In this document: positions 25,746 through 34,929 of the stretch, piece after piece | How the letters are laid out: each line of letters begins with the position of its first letter | Numbering within the stretch: position 1 is the stretch's first letter | Assembly: GCF_041435015.1 (NCBI RefSeq) | Contig: NZ_CP107989.1 | Span: forward strand, 9,424,001-9,488,000 | Direction of reading: 5' to 3' | Source of the DNA: Streptomyces canus | Lineage (GTDB): Bacteria > Actinomycetota > Actinomycetes > Streptomycetales > Streptomycetaceae | Length of the DNA: 64,000 nucleotides | Made by a program: the position numbers and the translations under genes | Notes under the pieces: model-generated | The model's database searches: none | Told to the model about the DNA's origin: nothing | Seen by the model: only the letters and a program-made list of their open reading frames with translations

Positions 25746-28691
25746 TCAGCCGCGGGCCGTCGTCTCCGGGGAGATCAACCCCTTGCGGTAGGCGACGGCC
25801 ACGGCCTCGGTGCGGCTCGCCGCGCCCAACTTGGCCAGGATGTTGGAGACATGCACACTCGCCGTCTTGCCGGTGATGTACAGCTCCTCGCCGATCTGGC
25901 GGTTGCTGCGCCCCCGGGCGAGCAGCCGCAGCACGTCCTGCTCGCGGGCCGTGAGCAGCGACGCGGTGGACGGGGCCTCGACGAGCCGGCCGCGCCGGAT
26001 CAGCTCGTCCAGCTGCTCCAGCAGCACCGTGGCGCCGAGCCGGGCGAACACCTCACGAGCGGCACGCGCCTCGGCCGCGGCCTCCTCACGCCGGTCGGCC
26101 GCGAGCAGGGCCTCGGCGTAGCGCAGCCGGCAGCGCGCCGGTTCGTACACGTCACCGAAGTCGAACGCGGCGACCGCCCTGGCCCAGGCGTCAGCGTCCG
26201 GCCCCGACGCGGCCCGTGTCCACTCCGCCTCGGCCCGGGCCAGCCAGGCCTGCCCTTCCGGTCCCTGCGCCATCCCGCCCTCGCCGTGCACGGCGGCGGT
26301 CCTTGCCAGCTCGACCAGCTCGGTCGCGGTCTCCGCCCAGCGGCGCGCCCCGTCCTGGTCTCCCTTGCGGCGCAGATCGTCGGCCCGGTCGGCGACCGCG
26401 GACAACGCGAGGGTGGCCAGCCGGACGGTGACGTGGGGAAGCGCGCCCGTGTCGTCGGTCAGCGCCGCGACGGTGGACCGCATCCGCTGTACGGCGTCCT
26501 CCGCATCGCCCCGCAACGCCGCCGCGTCGGTCAGCGCGATACCCGCGACGAGCGTGGCCATCCAGTCGAAGGGCCCCTCCAGCAGGGCCCGCGCTCGGTC
26601 GGTGGCCCTGAGGTCGCCGCGCGCGAGGCCGACGTACAGCGCGGGCGCCATCGTGTACCCGCCGGCCGCGGGCAGCACGTCGGCATCGGCGTGCGCCGCC
26701 CGGACACAGTCGTCCCAGCGGCCCAGCGTGTACAGCACCAGCAGCTGGAGGTAGCGCATCTCCATCGGATACGGCGACGACAGCAGCCCGGCGCGACGGG
26801 CACGGTCCAGCCCTTCGGTGAGCCAGGGCAGACACTCGTCGAGGTGCCCGGACTCGAAGCAGCCGACGGCGAGATTGAACAGCGCGCGCATCTCCACGGG
26901 GGTGCTGCCCGCCCGCCGGGCCAGCTCCCGGGCCTCCCGCAACCGCTCCCGCCCCGCCTCCGTGCGGCGGCCGCCGCCTTCGAGGACGGCCAGGGAGATC
27001 AGCAGATCCGCCTGGGCGTCCGGTACGTCCAACTGCTCGGCGGTGCCGAGGGCCTGCCGGGCGACCCGCAGCGCGACCTCGTTCTCGCCGACGTGCCGGG
27101 CCGCCATCACATGGGTGGCCGCGGCCCACACCCAGGTACGGGACGGTGGATCGGCGGGGATCATGGCGAGCGCCTCGCTGCTGTACGCGAAGGCCGCGGT
27201 GAGGTTGTCGACGCTCATCAGGTTCCCGGCGAGCGTGTAGCGCACCCGGGCGGCGAGTTCGGAGTCCGCCTCCTGCCCGACACCGGCGAGCGCGGCGCGC
27301 GTGAGCGAGACCGCCCGGTGCAGTTCGCCGGTGTGGGCGGCCGCCGCCGAGGCCCGCAGCATGAGCCGTACCCGGTCGACGCCCTCACCCGAGGGCCGCG
27401 CCGCCGGCTCCACCGCCGACCACAGGTCGAGGCCCGCCTCCAGATGCCGTAGCTCCTCGGCGGGTGCCCCCACCCGCTGGGCGTGGTCCGCGGCCTCCAG
27501 CGAGGCGGCGAGTGCCTCGGCCAGGTCGTGGCTCTCGCGGTAGTGGTGGGCCCGCTCCGCAGCGCTCTCGGCCCGCTGCCCGCGCCCGTCGAGCAGCCGG
27601 GCGAACGCCCCGTGCAGTCGTGCCCGCTCGCCCGGCAGCAGATCGGCGTACACGGCCTCACGGGCGAGGGCATGCCGGAACGCGTACGTGTCCCCTTCAC
27701 CGGGCACCAGCAGCTGTCGCCCGATGGCCTCCCGCAGCGCTGTCTCCAGCTCTTCCTCGGGCAGTCGTACGGCATCCCGCAGCAGGTCGTGCTCGACGCG
27801 GCGCCCGGCGACGGCGGCGGTGCGCAGCATCTGCTGAGCGGTGTCGGAGAGCTGCTCGAACCGGATCAGCAGCACATCGGCGAGCCCACTGGGCACCCCG
27901 CCGTCCCCGCTCCCCGTGGCGGCGAGCAACTCCTCGGCATAGAACGCGTTGCCCTCGGCCCGCTCGACGATCCGCCGCACGGTGTGGTCGGGCAGCGGCG
28001 CCTCCCGCAGCGACCGCACCAGCCGGGCCACCTCGCCGTCGGCCATCGGCCGCAACTCCAGCCGCTCGACCCCGGGCAGCCGCACCAGCTCGGCGAGCAG
28101 CGGACGCAGGGGATGCCGCCGGTGCAGATCATCCGCCCGGTACGAAGCGAGCACGGCCAGCCGGTGCGTGGGGGACCCACCCGCCGACCGCTGGAGGATC
28201 CCCCGGCTGAGCAGGAACCGCAGCAGATCGCGGGACGACTGATCGGCCCAGTGCAGATCCTCCAGGACGAGCAGCAGGGGAGCGATGTCCGAGAGGTCGG
28301 CGAGCAGTCCGGCGATCCCCTCGAACAACCGAAGCCGCCCACCGGAGTCGCCGACAGCACCGCCGCCCAGCAGTCGCCCCACGGCCGGATAGGCGGCGAG
28401 GGCATCGGCGAACCGTTCGTCCTGGGCGAGTGCTCCCAGGACCTCGGTGAACGGCAGATACGGCAGGCCGACATCGCCGAGATCGACGCAGTGCCCGGTG
28501 AGCACGGTCATCCCGGCCGACGCTGCCCGCCCCGTGACCTCGTCCAGCAGTCGTGTCTTGCCGACCCCGGCGTCCCCGGCGACGAGAACAGCCCGGGCCT
28601 CCCCGCTGCGGGCACGCTCCAGCACACCGGAGAGCCGGGTCAGCTCGTCTTCTCGCCCTATGAGAGGCGTACTGATGGAGATCTGCGACAC
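25746..28691 (-). CDS. LAL-type (large ATP-binding LuxR) transcriptional regulator
   Basis: A 981-residue regulator. N-terminal AAA domain with Walker A in VAGDAGVGKTRL (about residues 39-46) and Walker B in LLLVLEDLHWAD; a long helical TPR-like middle; and a C-terminal LuxR helix-turn-helix (LTAREQDVLRLLARGRSNRQIGEELYITGKTASVHVSNILAKLG). Related proteins (MalT, PikD) switch on catabolic or antibiotic operons in response to a ligand. The GTG start has AGGA seven bases upstream; the domain begins with PLIGREDEL. Being next to the glycan locus makes it a possible second control input, but it is convergent with it, not upstream. Confidence 0.88.
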   Translation of the reverse strand: MSQISISTPLIGREDELTRLSGVLERARSGEARAVLVAGDAGVGKTRLLDEVTGRAASAGMTVLTGHCVDLGDVGLPYLPFTEVLGALAQDERFADALAAYPAVGRLLGGGAVGDSGGRLRLFEGIAGLLADLSDIAPLLLVLEDLHWADQSSRDLLRFLLSRGILQRSAGGSPTHRLAVLASYRADDLHRRHPLRPLLAELVRLPGVERLELRPMADGEVARLVRSLREAPLPDHTVRRIVERAEGNAFYAEELLAATGSGDGGVPSGLADVLLIRFEQLSDTAQQMLRTAAVAGRRVEHDLLRDAVRLPEEELETALREAIGRQLLVPGEGDTYAFRHALAREAVYADLLPGERARLHGAFARLLDGRGQRAESAAERAHHYRESHDLAEALAASLEAADHAQRVGAPAEELRHLEAGLDLWSAVEPAARPSGEGVDRVRLMLRASAAAAHTGELHRAVSLTRAALAGVGQEADSELAARVRYTLAGNLMSVDNLTAAFAYSSEALAMIPADPPSRTWVWAAATHVMAARHVGENEVALRVARQALGTAEQLDVPDAQADLLISLAVLEGGGRRTEAGRERLREARELARRAGSTPVEMRALFNLAVGCFESGHLDECLPWLTEGLDRARRAGLLSSPYPMEMRYLQLLVLYTLGRWDDCVRAAHADADVLPAAGGYTMAPALYVGLARGDLRATDRARALLEGPFDWMATLVAGIALTDAAALRGDAEDAVQRMRSTVAALTDDTGALPHVTVRLATLALSAVADRADDLRRKGDQDGARRWAETATELVELARTAAVHGEGGMAQGPEGQAWLARAEAEWTRAASGPDADAWARAVAAFDFGDVYEPARCRLRYAEALLAADRREEAAAEARAAREVFARLGATVLLEQLDELIRRGRLVEAPSTASLLTAREQDVLRLLARGRSNRQIGEELYITGKTASVHVSNILAKLGAASRTEAVAVAYRKGLISPETTARG

Positions 28692-28736
28692 GAGTACATC
28701 CTGGCACTTTGTACTGACAGCACCCGCCACCGGACG

Positions 28737-28761
28737 GAGCGCCCCGAGCTCCTAGGCGCTC
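28737..28761 (-). terminator. Hairpin at the end of the UBP-kinase-reductase operon
   Basis: GAGCGCC (28737-28743) and GGCGCTC (28755-28761) form a perfect 7-bp stem with an 11-base loop. The stem begins inside the stop codon of the UBP zinc-finger gene and separates it from the LAL regulator gene. Confidence 0.5.
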
Positions 28762-29113
28762 ACCGTCGCAACACCCGTGCCCAATCCGCCGGCACCCGTC
28801 CCTGCGGCCCAGGAGCCGGCTGACCCTCCGGATGACTCACCGGCGCCGCGAGATCGGGCCCCGCCTCGAACATCTCACTCGTCTCGAAGTTCCAGAACCA
28901 CTCCTCACCCGGCTCGAAACTCTGCACCAGAGGATGCCCCGAGTCCCGGAAATGCCCGGTCGCGTGCTGCCCGGGCGAGGAGTCGCAGCACCCCACGTGC
29001 CCGCACTGCGCACACCGCCGCAGATGGAACCACCATCCGCCCGCCGCGTCGCACTCGACGCACCCGTCCCCGCTGGGTGGCACGGTCGGGTCGATCCCCT
29101 TGATGTCGGTCAT
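28760..29113 (-). CDS. UBP-type zinc finger protein
   Basis: A 117-residue protein consisting of a ZnF-UBP domain with a short Pro-rich tail. Potential zinc ligands are visible: Cys18/Cys21, Cys34/Cys37, Cys42, His50, His54 and His60 (CVECDAAGGWWFHLRRCAQCGHVGC). In eukaryotes this fold binds the free C-terminus of ubiquitin; streptomycetes lack ubiquitin, so the bacterial role is unknown. Its start overlaps the histidine kinase stop (ATGA), making it the third gene of a coupled operon. It may bind a protein C-terminus or act as a redox/zinc switch for its partners; both are inference. Confidence 0.88.
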   Translation of the reverse strand: MTDIKGIDPTVPPSGDGCVECDAAGGWWFHLRRCAQCGHVGCCDSSPGQHATGHFRDSGHPLVQSFEPGEEWFWNFETSEMFEAGPDLAAPVSHPEGQPAPGPQGRVPADWARVLRR

Positions 29114-30567
29114 TCCGACTCCTCGGTCGTGTCGTTGTCCACGGCGGTCAGCGGAAGCAGCACCTGGAAGCGGGTGTCGCCCGGTGACGACTCCACCTGC
29201 AGCGTGCCGTGGTGCTTGTTGACCACGATCCGCCAGGAGATGTCGAGCCCGAGACCCGTCCCCTCGCCCACGGGCTTGGTGGTGAAGAAGGGATCGAAGA
29301 TGCGCCCGCGGATGTCCGGCGGCACCCCGGGCCCGGTGTCCCGGAACTCCACCAGCAGCCGGTCGTGTTCGAGTGCGGTCCGGACGGTCAACGTCCCGTC
29401 ACCGCCGACGCTGTTGATGGCCTGCACCGCGTTGTCGATCAGGTTGGTCCACACCTGGTTGAGCTCGGCGGGGTAGGCCGGGATCCTCGGCAGCGTCCGG
29501 TCGTACTCCTTGACCACCTTGATCTGCTGCCCGATCTTCCCGGACAGCATCAGCAACGTGCTGTCGAGGAGTTCGTGCACGTCGGCCACCTGATACGGCG
29601 CCCGGTCCAGCTGGGAGTACTGCTTCGCCGCGTCGACGAGATGCGAGATCCGGGCCGTGGAGTCGTTGATCTCGTCCATCAACAGCTCGGTCTCGACGGT
29701 GTAGTTGAGCCAGCCGATCGCGTTCGGCAGGATCTCCTCGTCCACCGCCGCCGCGACCTGGTCCAGCCAGTCGGCGTCGAGGCCCGCCTGCACGAAGGTG
29801 GGCGCGATCCGCCAGGCCTCCTGGATGCCGTGGTCGTCGAGCCAGTCGCTGAGCGCGTCCTCCCGGTCGGAGGCCTCCAGCGGGCTGAGCGAGGGCGCCT
29901 TGGCGACCCGTTCGGCCGTGCGCTCCTGGATGTCGATGAGGTTCGCCATCACTTCGGGGCTGTAGGACCCCTGGGCGATGATCGCAAGCTTGTGCCGCAT
30001 CTTGCCGACCCGCTCGCGCAGCGTCGCCGTGGCCCGCACGGCCGCGGCGGCCGGGTTGTTGAGCTCGTGCGTGAGACCGGCGGACAAGGAGCCGAGCGCC
30101 AGCAGCCGTTCCCGCTGGCCGATGGCCCGCTGGGTGTTCTTCGAACCGAAGAAGAGCCCCTCCAGCAGATGGACGGCCATCGGGAACCATTCCTGCATGA
30201 AGGCCGAGAACGTCTCCGCGGGCAGCACGAAGAACCGTGAGGGCTCGGTGACCCGCATGGAGCCGTTGTACGTCTGCTGCACGCGGTCGCCGAGGTACGC
30301 CTGCATGGATCCCGCGTAGACCCCGGGCTGCGAGGTGCGGCTGATCTCCACGTCGTCACCGCCGACCCGGCGGGAGAGGACGACCGTGCCCTCGATCATC
30401 ACGTAGAAGCACGTGGCGGGTTCACCCTCGGTGTACACCGGACCGGGTTCGAACCGCTCCACCCGGCCCCCGGCGCACAGCTGCCCGAGCTGCTCCGGAG
30501 TGAGCTTCTCGAACAGGAACAGCGACCCGATCTCCCCGGGGCTGCACGGCATCAACTGCCCGCTCAT
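29110..30567 (-). CDS. Soluble sensor histidine kinase with N-terminal cyclic-nucleotide-binding domain
   Basis: A 485-residue cytoplasmic kinase. Residues about 15-135 are a Crp-type cNMP-binding fold (VYTEGEPATCFYVMIEGTVVLSRR). A helical linker follows, then the phosphorylated His in SAGLTHELNNPAAA and a C-terminal ATPase with N-box NQVWTNLIDNAVQAI, DTGPGVP, PFFTTKP and GTGLGLDISW. No transmembrane segment is present. It overlaps by ATGA both the receiver-reductase gene before it and the zinc-finger gene after it, so its partner receiver is almost certainly the one fused to the reductase. Confidence 0.9.
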   Translation of the reverse strand: MSGQLMPCSPGEIGSLFLFEKLTPEQLGQLCAGGRVERFEPGPVYTEGEPATCFYVMIEGTVVLSRRVGGDDVEISRTSQPGVYAGSMQAYLGDRVQQTYNGSMRVTEPSRFFVLPAETFSAFMQEWFPMAVHLLEGLFFGSKNTQRAIGQRERLLALGSLSAGLTHELNNPAAAAVRATATLRERVGKMRHKLAIIAQGSYSPEVMANLIDIQERTAERVAKAPSLSPLEASDREDALSDWLDDHGIQEAWRIAPTFVQAGLDADWLDQVAAAVDEEILPNAIGWLNYTVETELLMDEINDSTARISHLVDAAKQYSQLDRAPYQVADVHELLDSTLLMLSGKIGQQIKVVKEYDRTLPRIPAYPAELNQVWTNLIDNAVQAINSVGGDGTLTVRTALEHDRLLVEFRDTGPGVPPDIRGRIFDPFFTTKPVGEGTGLGLDISWRIVVNKHHGTLQVESSPGDTRFQVLLPLTAVDNDTTEESE

Positions 30568-32240
30568 GACTGCTCCAGATACCGGTGGACGAGCATCACG
30601 GCCATGGCTCCCTCTCCGACGGCGGACGCGACCCGCTTCGCGGACTCGGCGCGCGCGTCGCCCGCGACGAACACGCCCGGAATGTTGGTCTCCAGGTGGT
30701 ACGGCGGCCGGTCCAGCTCCCAGTCCGCCGGCGGCCGCCCGTCGGGGGTGAGGTCGGGTCCGGCCAGGATGAACCCGTGCTCGTCCCGCAGCACCGTGCC
30801 GTCCAGCCAGCCGGTCAGCGGGGCCGCTCCGATGAACACGAACATCCACTGCGCGTCGACGAGTTCGGTCTCCCCGGTCTCGGTGTCGCGCAGGGTCAGC
30901 TGCTCCAGGTGGTCGGAGCCGTGCGCGGCCTCGACGACGGTACGCGCGCGTACCGAGATGTTGGGCGCCTCCTCGATCTGCTGGATCAGGTAGTGCGACA
31001 TCGAGGCGGCGAGGTCGGGGCCGCGCACCAGCAGGGTCACCGACTTGGCGCCCCGGGACAGGTACATCGCCGCCTGCCCCGCGGAGTTGGCGCCACCGAC
31101 GATGTAGATGTCCTGCCCCTGGCAGGAGGCCGCCTCGGTGAGTGCCGAGCCGTAGAACACCCCGCAGCCGGTGAGGTCCGTGCAGCCCGGCGCCTCCAGC
31201 TGCCGGTACGACACGCCGGTCGCCAGGATCACGCTGTGCGCGGCCACCGCCGACCCGTCCGAGAAGCGCACGGTGCGGGCCGCGCCGTTGACCTCCAGGC
31301 CCGCCACCTCACGGGCGGTGAGGATCTCCGCGCCGAACTTCGTCGCCTGCCGGCGGGCCCGGTCGGTGAGCTGAGCGCCCGACACACCGTCGGGGAAGCC
31401 CAGGTAGTTCTCGATCCGTGAGCTCTGCCCGGCCTGCCCGCCGGTCGCCGACCGTTCCACGAGCACGGTCCGCAGCCCCTCCGAGGCCCCGTACACCGCC
31501 GCGCCGAGCCCGGCCGGGCCGCCGCCGATGACGACGAGGTCGTAGAAGTCGGCGGTCGGGGTCGTGGCGAGGCCCACGTGGGCGGCCAGGTCGGGTGCCT
31601 CCGGCTTGACCAGGGGCGTGCCGTCGGGGGTGATCACCACCGGCAGCCGCTGCCCGTCCTGCCCCGCGGCGGCCAGCAGCCGCTGCCCCTCCGGCTCCTC
31701 CGTGGAGTACCAGCGGTACGGCACCTGGTTGCGGGCCAGGAACTCCCGCACGTCCGAGGACCGCGCCGACCAGCGGTGTCCGATCACCTTGGTGGCGGGC
31801 ACCGGCCGGTAGTCGCTGCAGCGCCACGCCTCCAGGAGGTCGTCCAGCACCGGGTAGAGCTTCTCCTCGGGCGGGTCCCACGGCTTGAGGAGGTAGTGGT
31901 CGAGATCGACGACGTTGATCGCGTCGATCGCCGCGCTGGTGTCCGCGTACGCCGTCAGCAGCACGCGGCGGGCGCCCGGATACACGTCAAGGGCCTGTTC
32001 GAGGAACTCGATGCCGTTCATCTGCGGCATGCGGTAGTCGGCCAGGATCACCGCCACGAGGTCGCCGCGCAGCTTCAGTTCCCGCAGCGCCTCCAGCGCG
32101 GACTCGCCGGACTCCGCGCGCACGATCCGGTACGACTCGCCGTAGCGCCGCCGCAGATCGCGGGCGACGGCGCGGGAGACCCCCGGGTCGTCGTCCACGG
32201 TCAGGATGACGGTCCGCGCCGATTCGGCGGCCTGTGCCAT
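30564..32240 (-). CDS. Response-regulator receiver fused to a thioredoxin-reductase-like flavoenzyme
   Basis: A 558-residue fusion. Residues 10-130 are a receiver with acidic Asp16-18, phospho-acceptor Asp68 (ILADYRMP), Thr in LLTAYAD and Lys in YLLKPWD. A short thioredoxin-like segment follows at about 140-220. The rest is a class II thioredoxin-reductase fold with FAD site VIGGGPAGLGAAVYG and NADPH site VGGANSAGQAAMYLS. The usual CxxC before the NADPH site is missing: the segment reads GCGVFYGSALTEAASC. It is therefore probably not a classical thioredoxin reductase. First gene of the three-gene signalling operon. Confidence 0.9.
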   Translation of the reverse strand: MAQAAESARTVILTVDDDPGVSRAVARDLRRRYGESYRIVRAESGESALEALRELKLRGDLVAVILADYRMPQMNGIEFLEQALDVYPGARRVLLTAYADTSAAIDAINVVDLDHYLLKPWDPPEEKLYPVLDDLLEAWRCSDYRPVPATKVIGHRWSARSSDVREFLARNQVPYRWYSTEEPEGQRLLAAAGQDGQRLPVVITPDGTPLVKPEAPDLAAHVGLATTPTADFYDLVVIGGGPAGLGAAVYGASEGLRTVLVERSATGGQAGQSSRIENYLGFPDGVSGAQLTDRARRQATKFGAEILTAREVAGLEVNGAARTVRFSDGSAVAAHSVILATGVSYRQLEAPGCTDLTGCGVFYGSALTEAASCQGQDIYIVGGANSAGQAAMYLSRGAKSVTLLVRGPDLAASMSHYLIQQIEEAPNISVRARTVVEAAHGSDHLEQLTLRDTETGETELVDAQWMFVFIGAAPLTGWLDGTVLRDEHGFILAGPDLTPDGRPPADWELDRPPYHLETNIPGVFVAGDARAESAKRVASAVGEGAMAVMLVHRYLEQS

Positions 32241-32359
32241 ACGTCTCCCACCCCGAGCGGTCGGTCAGGGCCCGGCGCCCCCCGTGGTCACCGACCCGGT
32301 CCCGCCCATCGTATGTTCGATCGCCCGGCTCCGCGCAGGTATGGCAGACCCTGCCGGGG

Positions 32360-32713
32360 TCAGGCTCGGCGCTCGCCCAGTACGCAGAACTCGTTGCCCT
32401 CGGGGTCCATGAGCGTGACCCACGACTGCTCGCCCTGCCCCACGTCCGCGTGCCGGGCGCCCAGGGCCAGGAAGCGGGTGACCTCGGCCTCGTGGTCGTC
32501 CGGGCGGAAGTCGAGATGGAGCCGGTTCTTGACGGTCTTCGCCTCCGGTACCGGCACGAAGAGCAGTCCCGGCATCCGGTCCTTCTCGGGGCGGATCTCG
32601 AACTCGTCGGGCGAGTCCTCGACCACCACCCAGCCCAGTGCTTCGGCCCACCAGCGTCCGAGGGCGGCGGGGTCGGCGGAGTCCACGATGACTTGTTCCC
32701 ATTCCAAGGTCAT
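32360..32713 (-). CDS. VOC superfamily (glyoxalase-like) protein
   Basis: A 117-residue small VOC protein with the two beta-alpha-beta-beta-beta units. It begins WEQVIVDSADPAALGRWWAEALGWVV and ends with DPEGNEFCVL, the usual end motif. HLDFRP contains one of the likely metal ligands. The substrate is unknown. No ribosome site is evident before the ATG. It is divergent from the universal stress protein gene, with 58 bases between the starts. Confidence 0.85.
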   Translation of the reverse strand: MTLEWEQVIVDSADPAALGRWWAEALGWVVVEDSPDEFEIRPEKDRMPGLLFVPVPEAKTVKNRLHLDFRPDDHEAEVTRFLALGARHADVGQGEQSWVTLMDPEGNEFCVLGERRA

Positions 32714-32771
32714 TTCGGCAGCGTAGTGAAGACTGGGCTCCGACGTCACCGCAATACAGGGAGGCCACCGC

Positions 32772-33644
32772 ATGACCCGCCCGATCACCGCAGGGATCGA
32801 CGGAACCGAGGAGAGCCTCGCCGCGCTGGACTGGGCCGCGCGGGAGGCGGTCCGGCGAGACGTGGCGCTACGGGTGGTCCACGCGTGGCGGTTCCAGCCG
32901 TACGAGGGGATCGACGCGGGGGACCGGGACACCCAGGAGGGGTGGGCGCGGGACGCCGTGGGCGAGGCCGTCCGGACGGTCACCGGGCGGCACACCGGAC
33001 TCGACGTGTCCACCGAGGTCGTCGAGGGCGGCAGCGTGGACGTGCTGGTGGCCGCCGCGGCCGACGCCGAACTGCTGGTCCTCGGCTCCCGCGGGCACGG
33101 GCCGGTCGTCGGCTTCCTGCTGGGCTCGGTCGGCCAGCAGGTGATCGCCGAGGCGGCGCGGCCCGTCGTCCTGGTGCGCGCCGGGGATCAGGTCACCGCG
33201 GAGGCCTCTGGACGCGAGATCGTCGTGGGTCAGGAGGGCGAACCGGAGGACAGCGCCGACGTCCTGCGGTTCGCCTTCGAGACGGCGGCGGCACGGGGGG
33301 CCACCGTGCGCGCCGTACGGGCCTGGACGCTGCCGCCGGTGTTCGCCTACAGCCCTGGCTCGCTGCGGCTTCTGGACGAGGCCGGGGGACTGGAGCCGTA
33401 CGAGAAGAAGGCTCTGGCCTCGGCGCTCCAGCCGTGGCGGGAGCGCTTCCCCGAGGTGCCGGTCGTCGAGCACATAGAGATGGGCAGCGCGGGCCAGGTG
33501 CTGCTGTCGGTGACCGCGCGGGCCCAGCTGATGGTCGTCGGCCGCCGGGCCCGCCGTACCGCTGCGGGGGCCAGGATCGGGTCGGTCGCGCACGGCGTGC
33601 TGCACCACGCGGACTGCCCGGTGGCCGTGGTGCCGCACACCTGA
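32772..33644 (+). CDS. Universal stress protein with two Usp domains
   Basis: A 290-residue protein with tandem UspA folds (about 1-143 and 150-290). Both ATP-binding ends are visible: LVLGSRGHGPVVGFLLGSV in the first and MVVGRRARRTAAGARIGSV in the second. The GxxGx9G(S/T) pattern is intact in the first and altered by basic residues in the second, so only the first may bind ATP. GGGAGG lies just before the ATG. It fits with the other stress-linked genes of the window. It ends two bases from the convergent DUF4032 gene. Confidence 0.9.
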   Translation: MTRPITAGIDGTEESLAALDWAAREAVRRDVALRVVHAWRFQPYEGIDAGDRDTQEGWARDAVGEAVRTVTGRHTGLDVSTEVVEGGSVDVLVAAAADAELLVLGSRGHGPVVGFLLGSVGQQVIAEAARPVVLVRAGDQVTAEASGREIVVGQEGEPEDSADVLRFAFETAAARGATVRAVRAWTLPPVFAYSPGSLRLLDEAGGLEPYEKKALASALQPWRERFPEVPVVEHIEMGSAGQVLLSVTARAQLMVVGRRARRTAAGARIGSVAHGVLHHADCPVAVVPHT

Positions 33645-33646
33645 GG

Positions 33647-34888
33647 TCAGTCCGCGGTGGCGGGGGTGGGCTGGAGGGTCTCCCGGGCCTTGGGGAGGAT
33701 GTTCTTGATGTAGTCGTCCACCGCCGTGTCGAGGCCGATGTCGTGCTGGGCCCGCTCGGACAGGTACCAGCGGTGCTCAAGGAGCTCGTGGTAGATCTCG
33801 GCCGGGTCCATCGACCCGCGCATCTCGAGCGGCACGGCCCGCACCGTGGGCCGGAAGACGTCCCGCACCCAGCGGTGGGCGAGCACCTCCGGGCGGGCGC
33901 CGAGGGGGTCGCCGGGGGCGTAGTCGTCCTGGGTGGCCATCCAGCTCTCCAGGTCGTTCAGCAGCCGCCGGGCCTGGTTCTCCTCGGCGTCCAGGCCCGT
34001 CAGGCGCAGGAGCTGGCGCTGGTGGTGGCCCGCGTCCACGACCTTCGGCACGAACGTGACCTCGTCGCCGTTCGGCGCGTGCTCGATCTGCATCTCGGCC
34101 ACGTCGAAACCGAGGTCGTTGAGCCGCCGGATCCGGCGTTCGATGTAGTGGTACTTGCCCGCCGGGTAGACGGACCTGCGGGTCAGCTCCTCCCACAGGC
34201 TGTTGTAGCGCGAGCAGATCTCCATGCCGAACTCGATCGCGTCCACCGAGGGGTGCAGCGCCCCGGAGGCCTCCAGGTCGAGCAGTTCGCCGCTGATGTT
34301 CACGCGGGCGAGGTCGAGGTCGTAGTCCCGCTGCCCGGGGCTGAGCTGCGGATGCAGGTCACCGGTCTCGGCGTCCACGAGATAGGCGGCGTAGGCGCCC
34401 GCGTCCCGTCGGAAGAGCGTGTTGGACAGCGAGCAGTCGCCCCAGGCGAACCCGGCCAGGTGCAGGCGGACCAGAAGGACGGCAAGCGCGTCCATGAGCC
34501 GGTGCATGGTGGCGGGCCGCATGGTCGTCTCGAACATCGAGCGGTACGGCATCGAGCCGCCCAGATGCCGGGTGACCAGCACCGGCTCCAGCGGGGCGTC
34601 CTCGGCGTCGGCGCGTCCGGTGACCACGGCGAGCGGATCGACGGCGGGGATGCCGAGCCGGTCCAGGTCGCGCAGCAGCTCGTACTCGCGCAGCGCCGGG
34701 CGCTCGGCGAGCTCCTTCACGGCGATGACCTCGTCACCGGCCCGGGCGTAGCGCACCACGTGGCGCGAAATGCCGCGCGGCAGCGGGACCAGGACCTCTT
34801 CCGGCCACTGCTCCAGCGGCAGCTGCCACGGCAGTTCGAGCAGGAGCGCGGGATGCTCCGGGTTCGTCGCGCTGATCTGCAGTGCCAT
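33647..34888 (-). CDS. DUF4032 protein with a kinase-like N-terminal half
   Basis: A 413-residue actinobacterial protein. The first 230 residues look like a small-molecule kinase fold: IAVKELAERPALREYELL (Lys and Glu positions), a catalytic-loop-like GFAWGDCSLSNTLFR and a metal-binding-like YLVDAETGDL. The remainder is the DUF4032 part with YHYIERRIRRLNDLGFDV. No membrane segment is present. Function unknown; lipopolysaccharide-kinase-like proteins are the nearest comparison. The start is the only ATG before the conserved block. Confidence 0.8.
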   Translation of the reverse strand: MALQISATNPEHPALLLELPWQLPLEQWPEEVLVPLPRGISRHVVRYARAGDEVIAVKELAERPALREYELLRDLDRLGIPAVDPLAVVTGRADAEDAPLEPVLVTRHLGGSMPYRSMFETTMRPATMHRLMDALAVLLVRLHLAGFAWGDCSLSNTLFRRDAGAYAAYLVDAETGDLHPQLSPGQRDYDLDLARVNISGELLDLEASGALHPSVDAIEFGMEICSRYNSLWEELTRRSVYPAGKYHYIERRIRRLNDLGFDVAEMQIEHAPNGDEVTFVPKVVDAGHHQRQLLRLTGLDAEENQARRLLNDLESWMATQDDYAPGDPLGARPEVLAHRWVRDVFRPTVRAVPLEMRGSMDPAEIYHELLEHRWYLSERAQHDIGLDTAVDDYIKNILPKARETLQPTPATAD

Positions 34889-34929
34889 CGGTGCTCTGTC
34901 CTCGCCTGGTCGGTGATCGTCACCTCACC

